From UMGS1649 sp045659265 (GTDB lineage: Bacteria > Bacillota > Clostridia > TANB77 > CAG-465): 50,657 nucleotides of DNA. A model generated the notes under the pieces. That model was not told the DNA's origin and made no database searches. It was given only the letters and a program-made list of their open reading frames with translations. Location of the stretch: assembly GCA_045659265.1 (NCBI GenBank), contig JAZOWO010000059.1, forward strand, positions 1 through 50,657, read 5' to 3'. Positions within the stretch are counted from its first letter, which is position 1; every line of letters starts with the position of its first letter. Below, one piece after another: positions 8,031 through 16,374 of the stretch. Both the position numbers and the translations under genes were made by a program.

Positions 8031-8858
8031 ATGGTAGATTATATACATTTAGTTTGGTCAATATTTATATTTGTAACAGGGCTTATGTTTGGTAGCTTTT
8101 TTACGTTAGCAACATATAGAGTGCCTAGAAAATTAGATATAGTAAAATCTCGTTCATTTTGTCCAAATTGTAAACACAAATTAGGATTTTTTGATTGTTT
8201 CCCAATATTAAGTTATGTGTCTACACTTGGAAGATGTAGATATTGCAGAAAACCAATAAGCATAAGATATCCAATGATGGAACTTGCTAGTGGATTTGCA
8301 TTTTTAATACCATTCTTATTCTTTGGATTTAGTTGGCAATTCTTTATAGTATTAGTTACATACATATATGCAATGTTATATGTTGGAATTAGTGTTATGA
8401 GCTATAAAATGACAGATGAAGAAAAAGCTGAAGTTGCAAAACAAAGAGAAGAATTAAGAAATAAAAGACTTGAAAAAAAAAAGAACAATAAAAAAGGAGC
8501 TTTAAGTTCAGAAATAGTGGTGGCGGTAGGCGTATTTATGTTGTTTTTTGTATCAACTACATTTGCGCTACGCAACTATTATGGAACATTACAAGATACT
8601 AGTAAAAAGTCTGAAGCTTTGAATTTATGTATGAACAACTTAAATGAAGAAAAAGCAAAAGCTTATGCAAATATTGCAAATAGTAATGGTATAAAGAAAG
8701 TTGGAAATACAGATTATACATATAAAATAGTAGTAAGTAATTATATTAAAAATGGAACAGAAGTAGTTACAGGCGCTAAAGTTATAGAGAGCATAGTAAC
8801 TTATGAATTAAACGATAAAACAGAAGAAATTACATTAAAATGTATAAAGGTGGAATAG
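8031..8858 (+). CDS. Prepilin-peptidase N-terminal (methyltransferase) domain fused to a pseudopilin; protease domain absent
   Basis: Residues 1-135 are the A24_N half of PilD/ComC: TM helix with GLMFGSFFTLATYRVP, then the Zn site CPNC...CRYC with GFFDCFPILSYV and ISIRYPMMELASG. The aspartyl protease half should begin at a DL..IPD motif; instead SVMSYKMTDEEK leads into a charged linker. Residues 160-275 are a pseudopilin: KKNNKKG, a cleavage-type Gly, then ALSSEIVVAVGVFMLFF with Glu at mature position 5. So an enzyme domain and a predicted substrate are joined in one frame. The linker contains an A10 run (8473-8482). Confidence 0.78.
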   Translation: MVDYIHLVWSIFIFVTGLMFGSFFTLATYRVPRKLDIVKSRSFCPNCKHKLGFFDCFPILSYVSTLGRCRYCRKPISIRYPMMELASGFAFLIPFLFFGFSWQFFIVLVTYIYAMLYVGISVMSYKMTDEEKAEVAKQREELRNKRLEKKKNNKKGALSSEIVVAVGVFMLFFVSTTFALRNYYGTLQDTSKKSEALNLCMNNLNEEKAKAYANIANSNGIKKVGNTDYTYKIVVSNYIKNGTEVVTGAKVIESIVTYELNDKTEEITLKCIKVE

Positions 8859-8859
8859 T

Positions 8860-9294
8860 ATGAGTGTAAAATCAAAAAGAGGTATAACAGTATCATCTTT
8901 AGTGCTTTATGTTGTATTGTTTTTTGCTATAACAACGTTCTTATCTATGGTATATTCAAATATGAATGATACGTTATTTAACAATAGAGGTATGGCATTA
9001 AATTATACGATGTTAAATAAATTAGAATATAATCTAACAGATAGCGCACTGCAAAGTGTGGATATTGTACTAGCAGATAATACTTTAACCTTCTCAAATG
9101 GGGATAAATATTATTATGACAGTGCAAAAAAGATGGTAATATTAAATAAGGGAGTACTTTGTACTAGTGTGTCTAAATTTGAACCAACAATAACAACAGG
9201 AACAGATACTAAGAAGTTAACAATAAACTTAACATTTAATAAGTATATGGCAGAATTAAATAAAACAATAGTATCTAGTGTAGAGGTGGAGTAA
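8860..9294 (+). CDS. Minor pseudopilin
   Basis: This 144-residue protein has leader SVKSKRG and hydrophobic helix ITVSSLVLYVVLFFAITTFL, a class III prepilin signal lacking Glu5. The remainder is a beta-rich small domain (NTLTFSNGDKYYYDSAKKMVIL) like PilW/ComGF-type minor pilins. It follows the fusion gene after one base and is preceded by AAAGGTGGA, so the two are translationally coupled. It likely forms part of the minor pilin complex that initiates pilus assembly. Confidence 0.7.
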   Translation: MSVKSKRGITVSSLVLYVVLFFAITTFLSMVYSNMNDTLFNNRGMALNYTMLNKLEYNLTDSALQSVDIVLADNTLTFSNGDKYYYDSAKKMVILNKGVLCTSVSKFEPTITTGTDTKKLTINLTFNKYMAELNKTIVSSVEVE

Positions 9295-9295
9295 T

Positions 9296-9472
9296 ATGAA
9301 AAAAAGAGGATCAGCAACATTAGTTGTTATATTATTTTCTACAATATTTATGCTATACACACTATCTACATATGCAGATGTAAGGCATATGCAAAAGACA
9401 TACAACGAGTATGAAAGCGGAATAATCGAAATGTATGAAAATGAATATAACGATATGGTAAATGTATTATAG
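9296..9472 (+). CDS. Very small PilX/ComG-like pseudopilin
   Basis: This 58-codon frame overlooked by length cut-offs starts at ATG 9296, one base after the previous stop, with GAGGTGGAG upstream. The product begins MKKRG and continues SATLVVILFSTIFMLYTLS, again a class III leader with Arg-Gly before the cleavage point and a single hydrophobic helix. A charged amphipathic tail follows (QKTYNEYESGIIEMYENEY). The PilX-type opening (RG, then A-[TL]-[LI]-VV) and its place between minor pilins and pilB argue that it is real. It ends in TAG, overlapping the AGGAGG of pilB. Confidence 0.65.
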   Translation: MKKRGSATLVVILFSTIFMLYTLSTYADVRHMQKTYNEYESGIIEMYENEYNDMVNVL

Positions 9473-9481
9473 GAGGAGCAA

Positions 9482-11119
9482 ATGTTTGAAAGTATAAAAA
9501 ATAAAAAAGCTTTATTAGGTACAGAGTTAGTAAATAACGGATTAATTACACAAGAACAATTAGATGAAGCTTTAGCATATCAAAGAAATCATCCAGAGCT
9601 TAAAATAGGTGAAGTAATTGATACATTGAATATGTGTGATAAAGCTCAACTATTAAATGTAATTGCAGATAAGCTTCAATTAAAACCAATAATTATAGAT
9701 GATAGTTTTAATCTAGATTATACTAAACTATTATCTAGAGATACTGTAATAAATTCTAAAGCATTACCTTTTGAGATTGAAGGAACAAAGGCAAAAGTAG
9801 CTTTTGCAGACCCAGAAAATATAAAGGTAGTAGAAAGTGTTAAGCTACAATTATTAAATATTGGTCTAGAAATGGAAAAATACGTAACTCTTAATTCTAT
9901 GATAATAGATAAGGTTAAGAATGTAAAAAATGTTCAAGACAAATACGTAGATACAAACGAAAAAGATACTACTGTTCTTGTAGATAATATCATATTAACA
10001 GCTATTAAACAAAGAGCCAGTGATATTCACATAGAACCAATGGAATCTAAGGTAAGAGTAAGATATAGAATAGACGGTGAACTTGTAACAGTTTCAGAGC
10101 TTCCTAAACAAAGACAATCAATGATTTCAGGAAGAATAAAATCTATATCTAACATGCACCAAGAAATAACAACAGACCAAGATGGTAGTATTAATGATTA
10201 CGAAAATTATAGTATCCGTGTATCTTCACAAAAGAATATTAACGGAGAAAAATTCGTTCTAAGATTACTTAAAAAGAGTGGAAACGTAAGAAAATTATTT
10301 GATTTAGGTTTCCCACAAGACGAAGCTTTAGTAAAAAAAGCTTTTGATAAAAGAAATAGTATAATAGTTGTATGTGCACCTACTGGTGAAGGTAAAACTA
10401 CAACATTATATAGTATATTAGATTATTTAAATAGACCAGATATAAATATAGTAACAATAGAAAACCCAGTTGAAATTCGTATGCCAGGTACAAACCAAGT
10501 AGAAATTGGCCATCACACATCATTTGCAGGGGCGCTTAGAACAGTTTTAAGACAAGACCCTAACATTATCCTTGTCGGAGAAATAAGAGACCAAGAAACA
10601 GCTGCAACGGCTATTGAATCTGGTCAAACAGGTCACTTGGTTTTAACAACAGTCCATACAATTGATGCTATAGAGGCAATCACAAGAATAAGAAAGATGG
10701 GTATATCAGATTACGATGTATCTTCATCAATAGTAACAATAATATCTCAACGTCTAGTTAGACAATTATGTCCAAAATGTAAGAAAAAACATAAAATGAC
10801 ACAAGAAGAAAGAGAATATTTTGAAAGAGTAGAAAAAGTAGCAGGGGTAGATTTAGATATAGAACATGCAGACATGTATGAACCAAAGGGCTGTAAAGAA
10901 TGTAACAATCTTGGATATATCGAAAGAATTGGTGTCTTTGAAATACTATGTTTTGATGAGGTATTAAAAGATATGATAGCTGATGGAAAATCTGCTATAG
11001 ACATAAGAAAATACGCAATGGAAAATACAGAATATAGACCTTTAATAGCAGATGCTGCTAAAAAGTGTCTACAAGGATTAACAACTATTTCTGAAATAGA
11101 TAAGAAGATAGTTATTTAA
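9482..11119 (+). CDS. pilB: Type IV pilus extension ATPase PilB
   Basis: This 545-residue GspE-family ATPase has an MshEN-type domain at residues 1-150 (LLGTELVNNGLITQEQLDEAL). The ATPase core contains a Walker A at about 299-306 that reads APTGEGKT instead of the usual GPTGSGKT, a Walker B region ILVGEIRDQETA near 362 and HLVLTTVHT. A zinc site is formed by CPKC at about 430 and CKEC at about 471. It drives pilin polymerisation at the inner face of the membrane. Confidence 0.93.
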   Translation: MFESIKNKKALLGTELVNNGLITQEQLDEALAYQRNHPELKIGEVIDTLNMCDKAQLLNVIADKLQLKPIIIDDSFNLDYTKLLSRDTVINSKALPFEIEGTKAKVAFADPENIKVVESVKLQLLNIGLEMEKYVTLNSMIIDKVKNVKNVQDKYVDTNEKDTTVLVDNIILTAIKQRASDIHIEPMESKVRVRYRIDGELVTVSELPKQRQSMISGRIKSISNMHQEITTDQDGSINDYENYSIRVSSQKNINGEKFVLRLLKKSGNVRKLFDLGFPQDEALVKKAFDKRNSIIVVCAPTGEGKTTTLYSILDYLNRPDINIVTIENPVEIRMPGTNQVEIGHHTSFAGALRTVLRQDPNIILVGEIRDQETAATAIESGQTGHLVLTTVHTIDAIEAITRIRKMGISDYDVSSSIVTIISQRLVRQLCPKCKKKHKMTQEEREYFERVEKVAGVDLDIEHADMYEPKGCKECNNLGYIERIGVFEILCFDEVLKDMIADGKSAIDIRKYAMENTEYRPLIADAAKKCLQGLTTISEIDKKIVI

Positions 11120-11136
11120 TAAACATAAGGAGAAAT

Positions 11137-12225
11137 ATGGAAAGGTTTTTAGAAATAATAAATAAAGGAATAGAGCTAGGCGCAACAGATATACATTTAT
11201 TAGAAGGCTCTAAACCTTTATATAGGGTAAAGCGAGCATTAATAACAAATTATGAAGTAGAGCCTATGACTAAATATGAAATGGTAACTTTACTTGAAGC
11301 TATGGTAGGAGATAACGAAGCTCTAATGGATAAGTTTGAGCAAACAAAACGTATAGATATACCATACGATGTAAATGAAGGTATAAGACTTAGAATAAAT
11401 GCGTCTTTATCTTCAGGAACTCCAACCTTTTCAATAAGAGTAATAAGAACAACAGATATAGATATAGATGCATATAGATTAAGAGAAATTTTACAAGAAA
11501 TAAGAAAACACAAGACAGGTCTAGTATTAATAACTGGTAAAGTTAATTCTGGAAAAACAACGACACTAAATGCATTTGTACAAGATATTAACAAGATGTT
11601 TACTAAGAAAATAGTAATGTTAGAAGAACCAGTAGAATATATTCATAAATCTAACAAAAGTTTTATTGTACAAAAAGAAGTTGGTGTTGAATCAGATGTT
11701 CCTTCATATTATGAAGGAGTAATAAATCTTTTAAGAGAAGACTCAGATATCGCCATAGTAGGTGAGATAAGAGATAGAGAAACAATGGATGCTGTAATAG
11801 ATCTAGCAGAAGCAGGAGGTCTTGTTATAGGAACATTACATACACGTTCATGCGGTGAAACAATAGATAGAATAATTGGAATGTATGAACCAAGTGAGCA
11901 TAGAGCTATAAAAAACACACTATCTAATGTATTAAAACTTGTTGTATCACAAAAGTTAGTTAATTCAACAGATGGAAATGTTGTACTGGCTCCAGAAATA
12001 ATGACAGTAAATCCAACAATTGCAGCATTAATTAGACAAGAAAGATTTAGTATTTCTGAGATACAAGATGCTATTCACCATTCAAATGGTAGTAACTTGG
12101 TAAGTTTTGAAAGGTCCTTTACAAAGTTATATAAAGAGCATATAATAGACTTAGAAACTATAGAACAAAGTGTAGAACCAGATAGTTTTAAACTAATTAC
12201 TAATTTGATAGGGGGCGGATATTAA
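11137..12225 (+). CDS. pilT: PilT-family retraction ATPase
   Basis: This 362-residue protein has the length of PilT, without the MshEN domain or zinc site. Motifs: GATDIHLLEGSKPLYRV at the N-terminus, Walker A GKVNSGKT near 134-141 (PilT usually GPTGSGKS), AIVGEIRDRETMDAVIDLAE near 206, IGTLHTRSCGETIDRII, and QKLV. It should power pilus retraction and therefore twitching or DNA uptake. Its start is 17 nt after pilB and its TAA overlaps the ATG of pilC. Confidence 0.88.
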   Translation: MERFLEIINKGIELGATDIHLLEGSKPLYRVKRALITNYEVEPMTKYEMVTLLEAMVGDNEALMDKFEQTKRIDIPYDVNEGIRLRINASLSSGTPTFSIRVIRTTDIDIDAYRLREILQEIRKHKTGLVLITGKVNSGKTTTLNAFVQDINKMFTKKIVMLEEPVEYIHKSNKSFIVQKEVGVESDVPSYYEGVINLLREDSDIAIVGEIRDRETMDAVIDLAEAGGLVIGTLHTRSCGETIDRIIGMYEPSEHRAIKNTLSNVLKLVVSQKLVNSTDGNVVLAPEIMTVNPTIAALIRQERFSISEIQDAIHHSNGSNLVSFERSFTKLYKEHIIDLETIEQSVEPDSFKLITNLIGGGY

Positions 12226-13577
12226 TGCCTGAGTATAAATATAGAGGAATGCTTAGGAATGGTAAAATAGTTAGAGGCGTTATGATGGCAAAAAACCGTC
12301 ATTCGTTACTTAAAAGCTTGAAAGATAGTAGAATACAACCAATTGAAGTAAAAGCTATGAGAGAAAAATTAATATCTGAATCTAAGAAGAAAATAGATCA
12401 CTCTAAGCTAGATAAAATTCAAAAGGATTTAGAAAAGCAAAGAATAGCAGGTATTAAGAAGAAAGCTGAAATTAGTCAAAAGCAATCAACAGCTTCTAAA
12501 TTGGGATTAGAAATTAATCTGCAAATGCCAAAACCTAAAGACATACTAGTAATGACTAACAGTATGTACGTTCTAAAGAAAGCTAAATTTAACAACATAG
12601 CAACATTAGAATCGTTATATAATAGTACTCAAAATAAGAAATTAAAAGAAACAATAGAAAATATATTAATAGGTGTAGAGAGTGGAGCATCAATACATGA
12701 AATGATGGCACAATATCCAAAGATATTCCCACCGCTATATATAAACTTCATTAGAGTTGGAGAAAACTCGGGTTCTCTAGATATGGCGTTGTTACATGCT
12801 AGAGACTTTATGGAAAGTGAAATAAATCTAAAGAAACAAATTAAAGGTATATTATTACCAAAAGTATTAATGTTTGTTGGTATATGGATTGCCATGATAG
12901 CAGCACTATTATATGGTGTTCCATTAATTCAAAATGTATACGATATGTTTGGTGTACAAAAAGAATTGCCACCTGCAACTATGTGGGCGTGAAATTTTTC
13001 AAAGGCACTAATGAAATATTGGTATATAGTAGTAATGCTAATAGCAGCTATATATGGAATATTTAAGGTATATTTATCCACATCCATAGGAAGATATGAA
13101 TGGGATAAAATGAAGATTAAATTGCCTGTAATAGGAACATTAAACTTGAATATTATAGCAAGTAAATTCTTTAAGGCGATGCTTCTAAATTTAAGAAATG
13201 GACAAAGAATACAGGAAAGCTTGGAAAGTGCAAAATCCGTAACAACCAACTATTATTTCTTGTCGTTGGTCGAAACTGGTAAAAACCAATTACAAGCCGG
13301 TGGTTCGTGGATAGATCCGTTTGAAGCAGATAAAGCGTTCCCAGTAATGGCTATAGAAATGCTTAAGATAGGAATGCAATCCGACCTTGTAGAGATGATG
13401 GACAAGGTTGAAGAGTATATTCGTCAAGAAATAGATGAATCAATACAAAAAACAATAAAAATATTACCAGACGTAACATACGTATTTGTTGGTATAGTAC
13501 TAATATTCTTCGTAATAGTAGTTATGGTACCACTGATGGATGTATACATGGGTGGATTCCTTATGGAAGGAATGTAA
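12225..13577 (+). CDS. pilC: Pilus platform protein PilC, interrupted by an in-frame TGA
   Basis: Two consecutive frames, 12225-12992 and 13011-13577, are in the same phase and are separated only by TGA at 12990-12992. Joined, they give about 450 residues with two GspF/PilC domains: FINFIRVGENSGSLD-like ...NFIRVGENSGSL in the first and MAIEMLKIGMQSDLVEMMDKV in the second. PilC homologues align straight through the stop (PPATMWA-x-NFSKALMKYW against a typical LPLPTR...S.FL..YW), so exactly one residue is represented by the TGA. It may be a nonsense mutation, a sequence error or readthrough. PilC is required for pilus assembly. Confidence 0.85.
12990..12992 (+). other. In-frame TGA inside pilC
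   Basis: The context is GCG-TGA-AAT within the connecting region of PilC. Frame is kept on both sides, so a single substitution or readthrough explains it. I see no convincing selenocysteine hairpin immediately downstream. TGA clearly acts as a stop elsewhere (pilM TGA-TAA; yqfD TGA before ybeY). Confidence 0.8.
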
Positions 13578-13593
13578 AATAAACATAAATTAT

Positions 13594-13625
13594 AAAAATG
13601 TCACTAAAAATAGTGGCATTTTTTA
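13594..13625 (+). terminator. Terminator of the pilus operon
   Basis: AAAAATGTCACTA pairs with TAGTGGCATTTTT around an AAAA loop, with one G-T pair and a T-run. It isolates pilC from amaP. Confidence 0.85.
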
Positions 13626-13667
13626 TATTATGTGATATAATTATACTGAATTTTTGGAGGGATTAAT

Positions 13668-14216
13668 ATGAAAAACTTTTTAAGAACAATGTTAGTATTT
13701 TTAGGCGTGTTTGCCGTTGTTACAGCAGGCTGCTTATTACTTATAATTTCAGTTGATGGAAATGTGTTAAGATTAGTTAGAGTATTAGAATATATAATAG
13801 AAAATAGAGCATTACAAATAACTTCATTAGTATTATTAGCAGTATATGGATTATTTGGTGTGCTTTCAGTAGCATTAAGTAGTAACTTAAATGACGATGT
13901 TAAGAGTGGAGTAGTACTTGAACTTAAAATAGGTGACGTACATATTTCTACACAAACATTTGAAAGTATAGTTACAAATGTTGCTAAGAAATATAATGGA
14001 ATAAAAACAGCAAAGGTAAATATTAAATTAAGAGAAACAGGTGTAGGTGTAGATCTTTATGTTTATGTATTACAAGATACTGTAATAACAGATATTACAT
14101 CTAAAATCCAAGAAGATATTAAAGATACTGTTCTTAAACAAACTACTGTTGCTGTAGAAAATGTTAATGTAAGAGTTAAGGGAGTATACACACCAAACGA
14201 AAATAAAGAAGTTTAA
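13668..14216 (+). CDS. amaP: Alkaline shock membrane anchor AmaP
   Basis: This 182-residue protein has two N-terminal membrane helices (residues 5-28 and 45-68) and a C-terminal Asp23-like domain (VVLELKIGDVHISTQTFESIV...VKVNIKLRETGVGVDLYVYV). This is the AmaP arrangement, which anchors Asp23 at the membrane in staphylococci. It is followed by DUF2273 and nusB, as in many Firmicutes. The Asp23 partner is at 4018-4443, with the whole pilus operon in between. It has an AGGAGG-type site (TGGAGGG) before ATG. Confidence 0.88.
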   Translation: MKNFLRTMLVFLGVFAVVTAGCLLLIISVDGNVLRLVRVLEYIIENRALQITSLVLLAVYGLFGVLSVALSSNLNDDVKSGVVLELKIGDVHISTQTFESIVTNVAKKYNGIKTAKVNIKLRETGVGVDLYVYVLQDTVITDITSKIQEDIKDTVLKQTTVAVENVNVRVKGVYTPNENKEV

Positions 14217-14235
14217 TTTCCGGGAGGGAGCAACT

Positions 14236-14484
14236 ATGAAAAAAGAAAGTTTTTTAGATTATATAATAAAGAATAGATGGGTTATTATATGTTTAGCTAT
14301 AGTTTTAGTTCTTGTGTTTACAGGAGTTGTAAAAGTATTAGTTGAAGTATTAGTAACTGTAGCGTTAATAATAGGTGCTATATATATAGGTAAGAGAATC
14401 CAAGAGGATAATGACTATATATCTAGAGCATTTAAGAGAAGAAAAGAAGAAATAAAATACACAGTAAAAGATGATGAGGAGTAA
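14236..14484 (+). CDS. DUF2273 small membrane protein
   Basis: This 82-residue protein has two closely spaced hydrophobic helices (WVIICLAIVLVLVFTGVV and VLVEVLVTVALIIGAIYIG) and a charged tail. It matches the DUF2273 proteins found between amaP and asp23 or nusB in Firmicutes. The function is unknown, probably tied to the Asp23/AmaP envelope complex. GGGAGGGAG precedes ATG; its end is 3 nt before nusB. Confidence 0.85.
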   Translation: MKKESFLDYIIKNRWVIICLAIVLVLVFTGVVKVLVEVLVTVALIIGAIYIGKRIQEDNDYISRAFKRRKEEIKYTVKDDEE

Positions 14485-14487
14485 AAA

Positions 14488-14908
14488 ATGGGAAGAAGAA
14501 AGGCAAGAGACGTAAGTTTTAAATATGTATATGCAACACTATATGGTAATTGCGAAATGGAAGATACATTAGAAAGCATTATAACAGTATCTGAAGAAGA
14601 TATGAAAGCTTTAGATACAGAAGAAAAAGAATATTTTGATTCTGTTATTATGCGGTATCTCTGAACATGAAAAAGAAATAGATGATATGATACTTGCGAA
14701 ATTAAAAAACTGGAGCATTGAAAGAATATTTAAAATAGATCTTGCAATACTTAGACTCGCAGTTTATGAAATCGCATTCACAAATGGTATTCCACCAAAG
14801 GTAGCCGTAAATGAAGCGGTAGAATTAGCTAAAAAATATGGAAATGATGCTTCTTCAAACTTTGTCAATGGAGTACTTAGAGAGATTTTAAAAGACAGGG
14901 AAGTATAA
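14488..14908 (+). CDS. nusB: Transcription antitermination factor NusB, needing a +1 frameshift
   Basis: ATG 14488 opens MGRRKARDVSFKYVYATLYG, the normal NusB N-terminus. The frame runs to CGG at 14653-14655 (codon 56), then TAT CTC TGA. Skipping the C restores GGT ATC TCT GAA, giving FDSVIM-G-ISEHEKEIDDMI and the conserved C-terminal half (IFKIDLAILRLAVYEI, PPKVAVNEAVELAKKYG, FVNGVL). Joined as 14488-14652 plus 14654-14908 the product is 139 residues, the usual NusB length. NusB binds boxA with S10 in rRNA antitermination. Its TAA overlaps the xseA ATG. Confidence 0.9.
14653..14656 (+). other. Recoding site: CGGT in nusB
   Basis: Zero-frame ATG-CGG-TAT-CTC-TGA. The conserved protein resumes in +1 as ATG-(c)GGT-ATC, so CGGT corresponds to one Gly. 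It is the first of four matching sites. Confidence 0.75.
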
Positions 14909-16115
14909 TGGAAGAAAGAAAAGTATTTACAGTTTCTAATGTGAATAAGTACATAAAAATGGTGTTCGATAAGGACCCGTTTTTGTCGTATGTGGCCATA
15001 AAAGGTGAGATAACAAACTTTAAGGCACATCAATCAGGACATTTGTACTTTACACTTAAAGATGAAACTTCAACAATAAAATGTGTAATGTTTAGAAATG
15101 CAGCACAAAACTTAAACATCAAATTATCTGATGGTGCGTCTGTAGTAGTAACAGGAACAGTTAGTGTTTATGATGTTGGCGGCACTTACCAAGTATACGT
15201 AAGGAGCATATCCTTAGATGGTGTTGGCGAGTTATACCAAAAATATGAAGCGCTAAAAGCAAAGCTTGAGGCTGAAGGATTATTTAGCCCAGCATACAAA
15301 AAGAAAATACCATACATGCCAAATCGTGTTGGTGTAATAACTTCAAGTACAGGTGCAGTTATTAGAGATATAATAAATGTAAGCACAAGACGTTTTACAA
15401 ATGTTAATTTGTTATTATATCCAGCAGCAGTTCAAGGTGCAGATGTTGCATCAACTGTAATTGAAGGAATAAAGACATTTAATAATAGAGATGACATAGA
15501 TGTAATAATTATAGCTAGAGGACGGCGGCTCTTTTGAAGATCTATTTGGATTTAATGATGAAAACTTAGCAAGAGCAATATTTGCATCAAGAATACCAAT
15601 AGTATCTGCAGTAGGGCATGAAACAGACTTCACTATTTGTGATTTCGTTTCGGATTTAAGAGCTCCAACACCAAGTGCGGCGGCAGAGCTTGTATATCCA
15701 TCTGAAGCAGAAATAAAGTCTAAACTTGATTCGTTAAATATTCGTATGAGAACTTCAGTGTTAAATAAACATGCAAGATATAAACAATATTTAACAGCAC
15801 TTACAAAAGGAAGACTAGAAAAACGTCCTATGGATATTATTACTAGATATAGAATGATGACAGATAACTATGTTAAACATTTAGAAGCAGGTGTAATTAA
15901 AGCACAAACTAAATGTAAAGCAGCTTTTGAAAAACAAGTGGCATTATTAGATTCATTAAGTCCATTAAAAACAATGGCTAGAGGATACTCAGTTGCTACA
16001 AATGAAAGTGGCAAATTGGTAAATAAAACTGGAGATGTTAAATCGCGGTGAAAGCCTAATAGTTAAAGTGTTAGATGGAAAAATTAAAACAAGAGTAGAA
16101 AGCGTAGAGGCTTAA
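14908..16115 (+). CDS. xseA: Exodeoxyribonuclease VII large subunit, needing two +1 frameshifts
   Basis: Three consecutive frames encode one XseA. The first (from ATG 14908) has the OB-fold domain (YVAIKGEITNFKAHQSGHLYF) and VGVITSSTGAVIRDI. It breaks at CGG 15523; skipping C gives the invariant ARG-G-GSFEDL and then IPIVSAVGHETDFTI. The second break is at CGG 16046, followed at once by TGA; skipping C gives VKS-G-ESLIVKVLDGKI to TAA 16113. The corrected length is 401 residues, normal for the family. With XseB it degrades single-stranded DNA from both ends. It overlaps nusB by one base. Confidence 0.92.
15523..15526 (+). other. Recoding site: CGGC in xseA (first)
   Basis: Zero-frame AGA-GGA-CGG-CGG-CTC-TTT-TGA. 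Reading +1 gives GGA-(c)GGC-GGC-TCT-TTT-GAA, exactly the conserved RGGGSFED of XseA. CGGC stands for one Gly. Confidence 0.8.
16046..16049 (+). other. Recoding site: CGGT in xseA (second)
   Basis: In the frame set by the first shift, TCG-CGG-TGA. Reading +1 gives TCG-(c)GGT-GAA-AGC and the normal XseA C-terminus. The stop immediately after CGG recalls release-factor-type frameshift sites. Confidence 0.78.
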
Positions 16116-16124
16116 GGAGGAAAT

Positions 16125-16343
16125 ATGGAAAAGACTTTTGAACAAAGCATTAAAGAATTAGAACAAGTAGTAGTAGAACTTGAAAAAGGTGATTTAAGCC
16201 TTGATGATGCAATAGCTAAATTTGAAGCTGGCATCAAGCTATCAAAAGAATGTGAAAGCAAACTAGACGAAGCAGAAAAGAAAATAAACGTACTAGTTGG
16301 AAAAGATGAATTAAAAGAAGAGCCTTTTGTTGTAGAAGAATAG
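16125..16343 (+). CDS. xseB: Exodeoxyribonuclease VII small subunit
   Basis: This 72-residue protein has the complete XseB signature: TFEQSIKELEQVVVELEKGD, LSLDDAIAKFEAGIKL and CESKLDEAEKKI, a helical hairpin that coats the XseA subunit. It starts 9 nt after the corrected xseA stop, with AGGAGG, supporting the view that full-length XseA is made. It is in the same operon. Confidence 0.95.
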   Translation: MEKTFEQSIKELEQVVVELEKGDLSLDDAIAKFEAGIKLSKECESKLDEAEKKINVLVGKDELKEEPFVVEE

Positions 16344-16374
16344 TTATTTACACATAATTACAATAGGTGATTAT

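Noticed and set aside
12990..12992. UGA reassigned to Trp or Gly across the genome.
   Set aside because: TGA ends pilM, directly followed by in-frame TAA, and ends yqfD just before ybeY; no other conserved gene in the window contains an internal TGA. A single case is not enough.
12990..13030. Selenocysteine insertion at the pilC TGA.
   Set aside because: No convincing SECIS-like stem follows within 40 nt, and PilC has no conserved Cys or Sec at this position.
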